Under the pieces are notes generated by a model. It had not been told where the DNA came from and searched no databases. It saw only the letters and a list, made by a program, of their open reading frames with translations. 64,000 nucleotides of DNA, from contig NZ_JAVDQI010000001.1 of NCBI RefSeq assembly GCF_031454185.1, forward strand, positions 124,001 to 188,000, given 5' to 3'. Every line of letters starts with the position of its first letter. The stretch's first letter is position 1. The translations under genes were made by a program, and so were the position numbers. The stretch comes from Methanococcoides alaskense (GTDB lineage Archaea > Halobacteriota > Methanosarcinia > Methanosarcinales > Methanosarcinaceae). This document shows, piece by piece, positions 53,572 to 62,765 of this stretch.

Positions 53572-54534
53572 TCAATAGCTACAATTTATAAAATAAAACA
53601 AAATTGGCTCTGTAGAAATCCTCATCCAAACAAAAAACACAGTCTTGACATACTTGTCAAGATTGTGTAATATCACTTTGAATTTTACTTCTTTCACTTG
53701 ATTTCTATACTTTCTTGCACGTAAGTTCTCTCCATATCTCCTTTTCAATACTGAAAACATCGTTTCACTCAGATTTCGCAGAGGATATATTTTATCATCA
53801 AATTCATGCACCATTTTCTTTCTATATCTTCCCTTGATGCTTTTTCTTTTACGTTGTCGAAGTGGAACAATTGCTATTGATCCGAGTTTTTCCCTCGTCA
53901 ATTCATGAATTTTCTCAGAGTCATATGCCTTATCCATCACATAATATTTTGATCTTCTATTGTGATGAGATTGCTAAAGCAATGTCCTTGCATGTTTTGC
54001 ATCGTGAACAGGTTTGCCAGATATCTTGTACCCAGTTACGATAAATTTAGTAACATCGACTGAAATACTGGTTTTTATGAAACTATGCCTCCATTTCCCT
54101 ATTCTCTTGGAATAATACCGACTACAATACCCGCTCGTAAAGCCAGTGGAATCAATTGCAGTAACTTGAATTGAATCGCCTTTATTGTAAAATAGATCCA
54201 ATGTTCTCTTGAATATACGATCAAGTATTACTGAGTAAAATCGGCTGACAAATTTTTGAAGTGTAGTATAATGTGGTACTTTAGTTAATTCGAGTTTCGA
54301 TTGGACAGAATCCATGATTTTAATAAGATCAACAAAATCTCGATAATCTTCATTTAAATAGTCTTTAAACAAAACCAGTGACAATAGCTGATGTTGTGTG
54401 TAGGTTTTCTTAGAATATTTGCAGCTATAAAGCGATAAACGTGAATATCTTGTCATTTGTAGAGCGATATCGATAAATTTTAAGTACTTGTTAGACAAAA
54501 CAGTATCATCCCCTTGTGGTTTTTGGACGAACAC
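53572..54534 (-). CDS. DDE transposase (IS5-like) with one in-frame TAG
   Basis: The frame from 54534 reads through a TAG at 53971-53973 to a stop at 53572, with no other interruption (320 codons). The catalytic triad is divided by the TAG: D in TAIDSTGF before it, D in VMDKAYDSEKI and E in NLSETMFSVLKRRYG after it, so both halves are needed. The reading across the stop (ARTLL, TAG, QSHHNRRSKYYVMDKAY) is natural. There is no stop codon inside the element's left end: the frame exits through the terminal repeat and ends in host DNA. Pyrrolysine-encoding transposase genes have been proposed in Methanosarcina; the alternative is a dead copy. Confidence 0.75.
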
Positions 54535-54603
54535 ACACAGGGGACTTATTATTATAAAAATTATGTGTCAATTGGGGTTAGGAAAGAGGATTTCTACAGA
54601 GCC
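53606..54603 (-). mobile_element. IS5-like insertion sequence, 998 bp
   Basis: The element has perfect 18-bp terminal inverted repeats, GGCTCTGTAGAAATCCTC (53606-53623) and GAGGATTTCTACAGAGCC (54586-54603), flanked by an exact 8-bp target duplication ACAAAATT (53598-53605 and 54604-54611). Perfect ends and duplication mean a recent insertion. It contains one transposase frame that is broken only by a TAG. An 8-bp duplication occurs in the ISH1 group of the IS5 family. Related ends occur at 56978-57200 and 63550-63655. Confidence 0.9.
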
Positions 54604-54680
54604 ACAAAATTACCTCTGGATGCTCTGCTTCCTCCAACTTCAGAACTTAAAAACATCCGAGCGCTTAAACCATTTAAGCC

Positions 54681-55364
54681 TTAGGGATTGCATCCAAGTG
54701 AGACACGCTCTTCTGGAATCAGTTCGAGATAGAAATCGATTATTTGCAGGTCATTGAAATTCTTATTATGTAAAGCATCAAAGAACCTGTCAAGAACGTA
54801 GATAGCCTTCTTTTCAATTGGTTCCAAGGACAAAAGCCCTTCAGCTTCCTTAACAAGACCTATCTTCTTTAAACTTGTAGCCATACATTCGATCGTGTTC
54901 CTGTCGTGCTTGATGAATTCTTGTCTGATGTAATCAAGGTCTACATACCCAGATGAAATTGACAAGTTCATACTTTCCGGCTTATCTCTCTCCAGTTCCC
55001 TGCAATCCCTTGCAGTTATATCGGAATAGAGATTGTTGTACCTACAGGTCAGATCTTTGTGTTTTTCAAGATACCAGGACCAGAAACCATTGTTGATCTT
55101 GTGATCTACAGCATACCTATGGTCATCTAACTGCCTGATCTTTGCATTCTCAACAAGCCCCTCCTTACGCCTCATGTTAAATTCTTCTTTAGAAGACGCA
55201 GAGCTCAAACTGAAAATATGATGCCCCATAGAACCATTCGCATCTATCATACAATAACACCCATTTAAACACGTTTTCAAATTGTTGAACATGGTACAAA
55301 AATAACAGGTAATACCATTCCTGAACGCCACATAAAGATCATTCAAAAATACATAATTCCCCAA
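54681..55364 (-). CDS. Hypothetical protein with N-terminal cysteine cluster
   Basis: The 227-residue protein has five cysteines in the first 40 residues (ITCYFCTMFNNLKTCLNGCY then CMIDANGS), which could bind a metal, followed by a hydrophilic helical region. No family was recognised. A TATA element (CATATATAGG, minus strand, about 55380-55389) lies ~20 bp upstream of the ATG, so the transcript would be leaderless. The IS at 53606 inserted just after its end. Confidence 0.6.
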   Translation of the reverse strand: MGNYVFLNDLYVAFRNGITCYFCTMFNNLKTCLNGCYCMIDANGSMGHHIFSLSSASSKEEFNMRRKEGLVENAKIRQLDDHRYAVDHKINNGFWSWYLEKHKDLTCRYNNLYSDITARDCRELERDKPESMNLSISSGYVDLDYIRQEFIKHDRNTIECMATSLKKIGLVKEAEGLLSLEPIEKKAIYVLDRFFDALHNKNFNDLQIIDFYLELIPEERVSLGCNP

Positions 55365-55701
55365 TATTCCACCAATATCCTATATATGATAACCATAAAA
55401 TAAGTGGCATTTTTGTATTTAAGATCATCTACAAGAATTTAGATAGTAATCATCTTCATCAGAATTAATCCACAGCCCATATACGTATTTATAGTAAATG
55501 AAAATAAAAATGCTAAGACGTATAAGGATACCGTTTGTAATATAATAATATATAAGTGCCACCAAAACATATAAGCAGGAAGCACCATAATGGATTCAGA
55601 TAATACTGGTTCATTATAAATTTTTGACCAGGTTCAATACCACTCGATAATTCATCACACAATTGATACATTCTAAAAAAATAATATTGCAGGGAACACT
55701 A
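55365..55701. other. Intergenic region upstream of hmgA
   Basis: No gene is seen. It contains the TATA box of the leftward gene and TATAATAATATATAAG at about 55541-55556, the best promoter for the rightward hmgA, which would give a ~120-nt leader. A tiny frame at 55589 (MDSDNTGSL) is not convincing. Confidence 0.45.
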
Positions 55702-56946
55702 ATGGCATCAAAAACCGAAACCACAATGAAAGAAGATGAATTGCTTGAAAAGGTCATCTCAGGAGAAATGCCACTCCGAAAAATAGATGCATATACCGAC
55801 ACTGATACAGCTGTAAGGGTTCGAAAATGTGCCATTGAGAAGATGAAGGGAGTTAAGTTCGAGCACATACAAAACTATACGATCGATGCTGAAGCAGCCA
55901 CCAAACGCAACATCGAGAACATGATAGGAACCATACAGATCCCTCTTGGTGTTGCAGGTGCTTTAAAAGTAAATGGTGAATATGCCAACGGAGACTTCAC
56001 GCTTCCCCTTGCAACCACTGAAGGAGCACTCGTAGCAAGCGTCAACCGTGGATGTACAGTGATCACAGCTTCCGGCGGTTCAAATGTAAGGATATTCCAG
56101 GACCTCATGACCCGTGCTCCGGTATTCAAACTGGACAATGTGAACAAGGTAAAGGACTTTGTGGATTGGGTAAAAGAACCGGAAACTTTCACAAATATGA
56201 AAGAGAAAGCAGGCGAAACCACACGTTTCGGAGAACTGCTCAGTGTAGATCCATTCATCACAGGGAATACTGTATTCCTAAGGTTTGCCTATGACACCAA
56301 GGACGCAATGGGAATGAACATGGTAACCATTGCCACCGATGCTGTGCTCAACTTTATCTCAGAGGAATTCGGAGTTTACCCGATCTCACTTTCAGGCAAC
56401 ATGTGCACCGACAAAAAACCGGCTGCCATCAACAATATACTTGGCAGGGGAAAGACCGTTGCTGCAGACGTTACAATTCCAAAGGAGATCGTGGAGAAGA
56501 AACTGAAGACCACCCCGAAGATGATGGAAGAGGTCAATTACAGGAAGAATCTGCTGGGTTCAGCAAGGGCAGGTGCCCTAGGATTCAATGCCCATGCAGC
56601 AAACATTATCGCAGCACTCTATCTGGCATGCGGCCAGGATGCTGCCCATGTTGTAGAGGGAAGTAGTGCCATAACAACAATGGAAGTAAATGAGAACGGA
56701 GACCTTTACTGTTCCGTCACCCTCCCGTCAATACAGGTCGGAACCGTTGGAGGCGGAACAGGCATAGCCACCCAGAGAGACTGCCTTAACCTGCTGGGAG
56801 TTGCAGGAGCAGGAGAGGTGCCCGGGCATAATTCGAAGAAACTGGCAGAGATAATCGCCGCTGCAGTCCTTGCAGGTGAAATATCACTGATAGGAGCACA
56901 AGCAGCCGGACATCTGGCAAAAGCACACGCAGAGCTGGGGCGTTAA
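55702..56946 (+). CDS. hmgA: HMG-CoA reductase
   Basis: From ATG 55702 the ~414-residue protein is a soluble class I-like HMG-CoA reductase: ENMIGTIQIPLGVAGALKVN, ATTEGALVASVNRGCTVI, FAYDTKDAMGMNMVTIATDA, SGNMCTDKKPAAINNILGRG and GTVGGGTGIATQRDCLNLLG, ending in HLAKAHAEL with the catalytic histidine. It makes mevalonate for archaeal isoprenoid lipids, with NADPH. An in-frame ATG at 55663 is upstream of the family start and has no ribosome site. Confidence 0.95.
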   Translation: MASKTETTMKEDELLEKVISGEMPLRKIDAYTDTDTAVRVRKCAIEKMKGVKFEHIQNYTIDAEAATKRNIENMIGTIQIPLGVAGALKVNGEYANGDFTLPLATTEGALVASVNRGCTVITASGGSNVRIFQDLMTRAPVFKLDNVNKVKDFVDWVKEPETFTNMKEKAGETTRFGELLSVDPFITGNTVFLRFAYDTKDAMGMNMVTIATDAVLNFISEEFGVYPISLSGNMCTDKKPAAINNILGRGKTVAADVTIPKEIVEKKLKTTPKMMEEVNYRKNLLGSARAGALGFNAHAANIIAALYLACGQDAAHVVEGSSAITTMEVNENGDLYCSVTLPSIQVGTVGGGTGIATQRDCLNLLGVAGAGEVPGHNSKKLAEIIAAAVLAGEISLIGAQAAGHLAKAHAELGR

Positions 56947-56977
56947 CTCAGCTTAACTTATTTTAAGAAGAAACATC

Positions 56978-57200
56978 GGCTTTGTAGAAATCCTCAAATG
57001 AACTAAACGCACAATCTTGACATACCTGTCAAGGTTGTGTATCAATACTTTTAACTTCACTTCTTTTAGGCTTTGTAGAAAACCGATATAAATAAACATC
57101 TATAAACTGGAATTAAGATTAGAATCCAATCTCGTCCAACATATTAGATAAAGTTATTAGATCCGATTGTGATTCGAATATTAAGGATTTCTACAGAGCC
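56978..57200. mobile_element. Nested IS remnants / MITE-like element
   Basis: Left end GGCTTTGTAGAAATCCTC (56978-56995) and right end AAGGATTTCTACAGAGCC (57183-57200) match the terminal repeats of the IS at 53606. The first ~85 bp match that IS's transposase 3' end. A second end, GGCTTTGTAGAAAACCG, starts at 57069, and bases 57069-57170 match 63550-63655 in reverse (ACTGGAATT then GATTA and AATCCAAT). It is thus a fusion of two decayed elements with the same ends, about 223 bp in all. Confidence 0.65.
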
Positions 57201-57214
57201 CAAAACATTCTATT

Positions 57215-58003
57215 TTATGTAATTGCCCTCATACCAAGTTGCTTAAGAGGCATAACATAAGGCGTTTCTCCATAGTTGTGCACATGTGCTTCAACTTCGT
57301 AGACCTTTGCTATGTTCTCAGTAGTAAGTACCTGAGCAGGTGTTCCTGCAGAAACTACTTTACCATCCTTCATCATCAATATCTGATCTGAATATCTGGA
57401 AGCCAGATTAAGGTCATGTACAGCCATTATAGCTGTAACCTTTTTTACTTTTACAAGTCTTTGCACATTCTCCATAACGTCCAACTGATGCCATATATCC
57501 AGATTACTAGTGGGTTCATCAAGAAGAATAGCACCTGTATCTTGTGCCAGTGCCCTTGCAATGAGGATCTTTTGTTGCTGTCCCCCGCTCAATTCATCGA
57601 AACTACTCAATGCAATATCCTCAATTCCCATCTCCTCAAGGACCTGCCAGACTTTTTCGATATCTTTTTCATTACTGAACCAGCCAATATGTGGCCTTCT
57701 TCCCATTAGAACCGTTTCGAAGACCGTCGTGGGAAAAACCCTGTTCGAACTCTGAGGTACGTAAGCAATATTCTTGGCAACTTCCATCCGTTTCATGTTC
57801 TTTAAATTATATCCATCAATGTGTATATCGCCGGAATCCGGCACTAATATTTTGTTGATACATTTGAGCATGGTTGATTTACCAGCCCCATTAGGACCCA
57901 CAATGCTCACAAAACTTGACCCATAGATATCAACCGATACATTTTCCAATATTGGTGTACTGGCATAGCCAAAACACATATCCTTAATCTTTATCTTCAC
58001 CAT
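57215..58003 (-). CDS. ABC transporter ATPase, FecE/BtuD type
   Basis: From ATG 58003 the ~262-residue ATPase has Walker A GPNGAGKSTMLKCI, signature ELSGGQQQKILIARALAQ, Walker B AILLDEPTSNLD and the switch VHDLNLASRYSD, typical of metal-chelate (siderophore, cobalamin) importers. It is the last gene of the leftward operon and starts right after the permease gene's stop at 58005. The last residues (HNYGETPYVMPLKQLG) fit the subfamily. The substrate is not determined by sequence. Confidence 0.9.
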   Translation of the reverse strand: MVKIKIKDMCFGYASTPILENVSVDIYGSSFVSIVGPNGAGKSTMLKCINKILVPDSGDIHIDGYNLKNMKRMEVAKNIAYVPQSSNRVFPTTVFETVLMGRRPHIGWFSNEKDIEKVWQVLEEMGIEDIALSSFDELSGGQQQKILIARALAQDTGAILLDEPTSNLDIWHQLDVMENVQRLVKVKKVTAIMAVHDLNLASRYSDQILMMKDGKVVSAGTPAQVLTTENIAKVYEVEAHVHNYGETPYVMPLKQLGMRAIT

Positions 58004-58004
58004 A

Positions 58005-59126
58005 TTACCAGAACTCCTTCTTTTTCTTTTTAAGTATAAGATACATGAAGAACGGAACTCCAAGCAGAGAGGTCATAATGCCGGTCGGTATCATTGTGGG
58101 CCTCAATAGGTTCAAACCAGTAGCATCTGCTGATATCAGTATGAGAGCTCCAAGTATTCCAGAGGCAGGGAACAGATATTTGTGGTCCGAACCTACCACC
58201 ATACGTGCCATGTGGGGTGCAACCAATCCTATAAAAGCAATCGTGCCTGTAAAGCAAACAACCGTAGCTATCAGAAGACTTGCAAGAAGCATAGTGAACA
58301 TTCTAACCCGATTTGTATCTATACCAAGACTTTTTGCATTTTCATCACCTATTGCCATTATGTTGAGATCATTTGCCTTCAGATAAAGTAAAGGAGTACA
58401 GAAAACAAAGACACCAAGCAGAATTGAGAAATTACTCCATGAAAAAGCAGAAAGGTCCCCCATACCCCAGCTGACCATTATTCTCAACTGTTCATCCGTA
58501 GCGAAATAACGGCACAAGTCACTGAGAGAGCTGAATAGATAGTTTATCGCAATTCCTGCAAGTATCAGGGTTTCAGAAGTTGCACCTTTAAAATTTGCAA
58601 GAGCAATTATGAACAATGCACACAGCATTGAAAAAAGGAAGGCATTTCCCACCAGCAGGTACGGACCTCCTATTACACCCACACCCATTACAGCTGCGAC
58701 AGCTACACCGAAATTAGCACCTGAAGAAATACCAAGAGTGAATGGACTTGCCAGTGGATTTTTAAGAACTGCCTGCATTACACATCCGCATACTCCCAAC
58801 CCGAACCCCGCCATTATACCCGCAATAATACGTGGAAGACGGATATTCCATACGATTTGTGAAGTCAGTCCTTCATTAGTGAAATAATCTGGGAACAAGC
58901 TGGAAAGTAATATTTTATAGACTTCTGTAACTGATATCTCGAGTGGACCGATCGTAATGATAAAAGCTGAAAGAAAAATTACCAGAACTAACATTGAAAA
59001 AAGGAAAAACATTTTTTTCCCGACATAACGCTGGTAACCTTCCCTTACCTGAGTATTCTTGTTCGTCCAGGAACTTTCAATATTTTCCGACTTGACATTC
59101 TGTTGTTTTTTAAAAGGATTTTGCAT
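58005..59126 (-). CDS. FecCD-type ABC transporter permease
   Basis: From ATG 59126 (site AGGTGAT, 5 nt upstream) the ~373-residue protein has the FecCD pattern: WNIRLPRIIAGIMAGFGLGV, CGCVMQAVLKNPLASPFTLG, GISSGANFGVAVAAVMGVG, WGMGDLSAFSWSNF and FTGTIAFIGLVAPHMARMVV, with about nine hydrophobic helices. It forms the membrane channel for the binding protein and ATPase encoded on either side. The frame is open upstream to 59186 but without a ribosome site. Confidence 0.92.
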   Translation of the reverse strand: MQNPFKKQQNVKSENIESSWTNKNTQVREGYQRYVGKKMFFLFSMLVLVIFLSAFIITIGPLEISVTEVYKILLSSLFPDYFTNEGLTSQIVWNIRLPRIIAGIMAGFGLGVCGCVMQAVLKNPLASPFTLGISSGANFGVAVAAVMGVGVIGGPYLLVGNAFLFSMLCALFIIALANFKGATSETLILAGIAINYLFSSLSDLCRYFATDEQLRIMVSWGMGDLSAFSWSNFSILLGVFVFCTPLLYLKANDLNIMAIGDENAKSLGIDTNRVRMFTMLLASLLIATVVCFTGTIAFIGLVAPHMARMVVGSDHKYLFPASGILGALILISADATGLNLLRPTMIPTGIMTSLLGVPFFMYLILKKKKKEFW

Positions 59127-59225
59127 ATTATCACCTTTTTGGGAAAAGGAGGTTCTAATCGCTGAAACTTCAAAGGTTACAGCCACATATCCTCCACAAG
59201 TTCATGTTCCAGTAAACAGACTGTC

Positions 59226-60506
59226 TCAATTTACTTCTATCAGGAAAGGCTGATATTCTGCCAATTCTGTATAAACACCATCAATTCCCAGAATTTGCCT
59301 ATAGACCTCATTTCCTTCTGCTTCCATGTCAAGGGCACTGAACTCTTCTGGATGCAAGCATTTTGCCATGTACATCATATTCAAAAGGCTCCTGTCCAGA
59401 GGTCTACCTCTGCAGTATGGATAGATGCAGGCATAGACATCATTATTGCGTACAGCAGGGATCTCTGAAAGTTCAGCGGTCTCCATTACAAAATCGACAC
59501 CGTTTGGTTCACCCAACGATGAAGTGGATGACCATGCGACAAAGATATATTCCGGCTCCCACGCAACGATCTGCTCTGCTGGAACATTAATATTCTCGCC
59601 TGTGCAATCATTTGCAACATTTATGCCACCTGCAATGTCCAATGGCTCATAAACTGATTCTGTACGAGTAAAATCCCTTCCTTCAACTGCGTCATAGAAA
59701 CCTTTATTAGCACCTCGGGGTGCGAAATAGACTATTGGTTTATCACTATCATCGATCTGTGATGTCACGGATTCGATCATATCAACCTTTGAACGGACAT
59801 AATTCTCCAGTTCATCAGCTCTTTTCTGCTCATCCAGAACATTCCCCATCATTCGGATGTGCTCATAGCTTTCAACAAAAGTAAAACCTGCACCTGCATC
59901 AACACATGGACAACCTACCTTCTCTTCTATCAGATCTCCTCTGTTGTACCAGGTTGCATCGAAAACTACATCTGGTCTAAGTATTGCCATGGTTTCATAA
60001 TCGATCTCTTTGCGAGTATTTGTCTCCGGGAAATCATCAAGCTGACCTCCATCATATATCTGGAGAGCTTCCCATGAATTCACTGCTATTTTCTCATCAT
60101 TTTCGTCTCGTGGCAATATACATCCGAAACATGTACATTCATCAGTAGCAACTATTTTATCAAGGTCACCAAGAGCAATTATCATTCTGGAATTATCGGG
60201 ATTGGTAGTGATAATTCTCTCAATGGGTCTGTAGAAAGTAACTTTCCGGTCATGAGTATCAGTTACTGTTTTTGCTTTACCGTTCCAGAAAATAAGCATG
60301 TATGAAGCATCGCCTACATCATCGAGTGAATAAGAACTATCGACGAGCATGTAATCACATACTGCATCTGAAACCTCCTTTTCAGTAAGTATACCATCAC
60401 CGTCATCACATGGAAGAGTTGAGGGTAACGCTGCTGCAGTCATGACTGAAACAAGTAAGCATGTAAGCATTAATGTTCCAGATAGAAACTTTGATCTTAT
60501 TCTCAT
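59226..60506 (-). CDS. Metal-chelate substrate-binding lipoprotein-like protein
   Basis: The 426-residue protein has a signal peptide (LSGTLMLTCLLVSVMTAAAL), a dockerin/EF-hand-like segment (CDDGDGILTEKEVSDAVCDY) and then a class III periplasmic-binding fold (RIITTNPDNSRMIIALGDLD, ILRPDVVFDATWY, QIVAWEPEYIFVAW). It would capture an iron siderophore, cobamide or similar chelate outside the membrane. Cysteines around TDECTCFGC are unusual for the fold. Its ATG overlaps the stop of the PGF-CTERM gene. Confidence 0.85.
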   Translation of the reverse strand: MRIRSKFLSGTLMLTCLLVSVMTAAALPSTLPCDDGDGILTEKEVSDAVCDYMLVDSSYSLDDVGDASYMLIFWNGKAKTVTDTHDRKVTFYRPIERIITTNPDNSRMIIALGDLDKIVATDECTCFGCILPRDENDEKIAVNSWEALQIYDGGQLDDFPETNTRKEIDYETMAILRPDVVFDATWYNRGDLIEEKVGCPCVDAGAGFTFVESYEHIRMMGNVLDEQKRADELENYVRSKVDMIESVTSQIDDSDKPIVYFAPRGANKGFYDAVEGRDFTRTESVYEPLDIAGGINVANDCTGENINVPAEQIVAWEPEYIFVAWSSTSSLGEPNGVDFVMETAELSEIPAVRNNDVYACIYPYCRGRPLDRSLLNMMYMAKCLHPEEFSALDMEAEGNEVYRQILGIDGVYTELAEYQPFLIEVN

Positions 60507-61117
60507 TTTATATCGCCTCGGGAATTAGATCTCCTGAAAACAAGCAAGCTGCCAATAATCGCCAATGAACCCATCAATGATCCAAAACCCGGTGCCTCTG
60601 AAGTCGAAGCGTAATCCGGCTCTTCTGAAACAGATGGATCACCAGCTGAAGCAGAGAATGTAGCCGGATCTGCATTCGGATCTGTGATCGGAACCCATCT
60701 CTCCTTACCTTCGTTGAGTTCCTGGGTCTGGAAAAGCATATCAACCCAATATCCTTCAAAGGAACTTCCTTCAGCTCCAGAAGGGATCACTCTGTATGTG
60801 AGCTCATCTTCATCACTCACAGAAAAAGCGATCTTGCCGGTATTTCTGTCAACCCTGAAATAAATTGCATCCGAAACATCAGGATCATCTTCAGGAAAAG
60901 AGAAACCTTCAGGTATAGTCTCTACAATACCAACCATAAAAGGAGTCTCGCCTGTAATTTCCAGTGTTATTTCAACGGTCTCTCCGAATGGTAAGCTGGA
61001 AGGAACATTGCGTGTAATCTCCATAGTATTCCCATCCATAGCAAGAGCAACGGGTGAGAATGCAGACCCTGCAAGCATGAGCAGAGCGAAATAGATAATA
61101 GATATGTTTACTTTCAT
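60503..61117 (-). CDS. PGF-CTERM surface protein
   Basis: The 204-residue protein has a signal peptide (FALLMLAGSAFSPVALA), a beta-rich domain (VEITLEITGETPFMVGIVET, RVDRNTGKIAFSVSDEDELT) and a C-terminal archaeosortase sorting signal: a Ser/Thr-Glu-rich spacer, then APGFGSLMGSLAIIGSLLVF and an arginine-rich end (RRSNSR). It is therefore anchored to the cell surface. It overlaps the binding-protein gene (ATGA), so it may be a surface capture or docking partner of the transporter. Confidence 0.8.
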   Translation of the reverse strand: MKVNISIIYFALLMLAGSAFSPVALAMDGNTMEITRNVPSSLPFGETVEITLEITGETPFMVGIVETIPEGFSFPEDDPDVSDAIYFRVDRNTGKIAFSVSDEDELTYRVIPSGAEGSSFEGYWVDMLFQTQELNEGKERWVPITDPNADPATFSASAGDPSVSEEPDYASTSEAPGFGSLMGSLAIIGSLLVFRRSNSRGDIK

Positions 61118-61153
61118 TGGAATTCTCCAAAAGTTATACAGAATTTTGAAACT

Positions 61154-61917
61154 TTATTTCAACTTATGTTCTATCAAAAAATCAGCGATCATCTCCACCT
61201 CAGGAACAGAGATATGAAACTCATCTCCGAGAAGACCGGCTTTGAAGATGGACTCATGGATAGGAACAGTAGAGATCACCCTGTCTTCGGAATCCCACAA
61301 GATAATATCTCCCTGCTTGCTCCTTCAGCCCTGTTCAGTATATAGTAGAGCTGTTTTCCGGCATTGTCTGCAAGCTTACTGATCTTTTCAGAAAGACGTA
61401 TGGATTCATAGGAAGGATCTGCCACCATGAAAATAACGTCACAGCCTTCTTCCACACCCCGGCCAAAGTGTTCGATCCCAGCTTCAGTATCAACAAGAAC
61501 AAACTCGTTCTCACCTAGTTCTATGTTCTGTATCAGCTGTTTTGCAAGAGCACCCATCGGACATGCACAACCCTCTCCGAATTCATGGATCTTTCCAACT
61601 GCCACCAAAGAGAGATTTCCTTTTCTGGTGACATAACCTTCCGGTATAGTCGATATTTTCCATTTATGATCGAACAGGCTGAGTTTTTCACCCTTTGGAA
61701 AAGCTTCCATCATTTTCCCGACAAGGTTTTTCTTTCCCCCTAAGAAGTTCAAGAGATCATCTGGCAATTCCAAACCCATTTGCATGTGCAGACCGAAATT
61801 GGATTCATCGTTATCTATAACTAGGACATTGCAACCCCTTTCAGACAGGGATCTTGCAATTAAGGCAGTAAGCGTGCTTTTGCCACTACCACCTTTTCCA
61901 CAGAGCAGAGTTTTCAA
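61154..61917 (-). pseudogene. CooC-like ATPase gene with a frameshift near its 3' end
   Basis: The N-terminal part has the deviant Walker A of MinD/CooC proteins (LLCGKGGSGKSTLTALIARS), NVLVIDNDESNFGLHMQMGL and CACPMGALAKQL, where CooC needs its CxC for metal. The frame stops at 61276, but a second frame (DIILWDSEDRVISTVPIHES, then VPEVEMIADFLIEHKL) continues the family C-terminus to TAA 61154. The shift lies near 61318-61326 and looks like one missing base. It could be a sequencing error or a recent mutation. It starts at TTG 61917, overlapping the methyltransferase stop. CooC-type proteins insert nickel into CODH. Confidence 0.65.
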
Positions 61918-62765
61918 TCGATCACTTCCTTTTCCCACCAGATCTTTACTCTGGTAGAATGACCATGGTCTACAAACTGCCCGTCCTGCTGCTCCAGTGT
62001 TTCCTCCAGATAATTCCTGAGTATCATTTCCTGTTGTTCTGTATCGATAGTATAGCGGGATCTAAAATAATCGATGGCTTCATCCATTGAACCAAAATCA
62101 TTAGTGAATTCAAGTGGGAATACATGCATATCCGGAAAGATACCCATACTATAGAGCAGATTGTAAAGTACATCACACTTGGGACCGGGACTATATTCCA
62201 TTCCATACATGGCCGGCCACAGATTGTAGGAATGGGCTTCCCATGGTGTTTCACCTGCAAACCAATAAAGGCATACATGCCCTGAAGACGCACTTTGCAT
62301 TTTTTCTATTGCATTCCTTATATCAGGCATACCAAGTGAAAAGGAGGCAATTACAATATCATAAGGACCTTCCAGGTCATCTTCAACATTCAGGTCTTCC
62401 CACCTCTTGTTGACACAGCTAATATTGTTTATTCCATACTTGCTTATATTCTCCTGCAGAAGTTCCATCATACCTTTTCCAGGCTCGACAGCAGTTACAT
62501 GAGCCACTTTCTCTGAAAGAGGTATTGCCAGACTTCCGGGACCAGACCCAATATCCAGCACTCTGGAGCCTTTCTTTATAGGAAGTTCTTTCAATGTCTT
62601 TTCGATCCTTCCCTTATTTTTCTGAGACCTCTTCCAGAAGCGTTCTGCGTTCTCCCTGCTATCCCATAGCTTTGCACAGTCACCACGTTCCTGATGGTCT
62701 GCCTTCTGATTGGCCTGCATCATTTCTGTCCAGACCATATTCCAATCAACCGAATTATTATTCAT
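61914..62765 (-). CDS. SAM-dependent methyltransferase (class I)
   Basis: The 283-residue protein has the Rossmann SAM motif VLDIGSGPGSLAIPLSEKVA, followed by VTAVEPGKGMMELLQEN and YDIVIASFSLGMPDI. The N-terminal region (WFK-like: NAERFWKRSQKNKGRIEKTL) helps bind substrate. It is the first gene of the uptake operon and overlaps the CooC-like gene, so it may modify the imported metal chelate or a related cofactor. The ATG follows a GGTGTGAT site. Confidence 0.85.
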   Translation of the reverse strand: MNNNSVDWNMVWTEMMQANQKADHQERGDCAKLWDSRENAERFWKRSQKNKGRIEKTLKELPIKKGSRVLDIGSGPGSLAIPLSEKVAHVTAVEPGKGMMELLQENISKYGINNISCVNKRWEDLNVEDDLEGPYDIVIASFSLGMPDIRNAIEKMQSASSGHVCLYWFAGETPWEAHSYNLWPAMYGMEYSPGPKCDVLYNLLYSMGIFPDMHVFPLEFTNDFGSMDEAIDYFRSRYTIDTEQQEMILRNYLEETLEQQDGQFVDHGHSTRVKIWWEKEVID

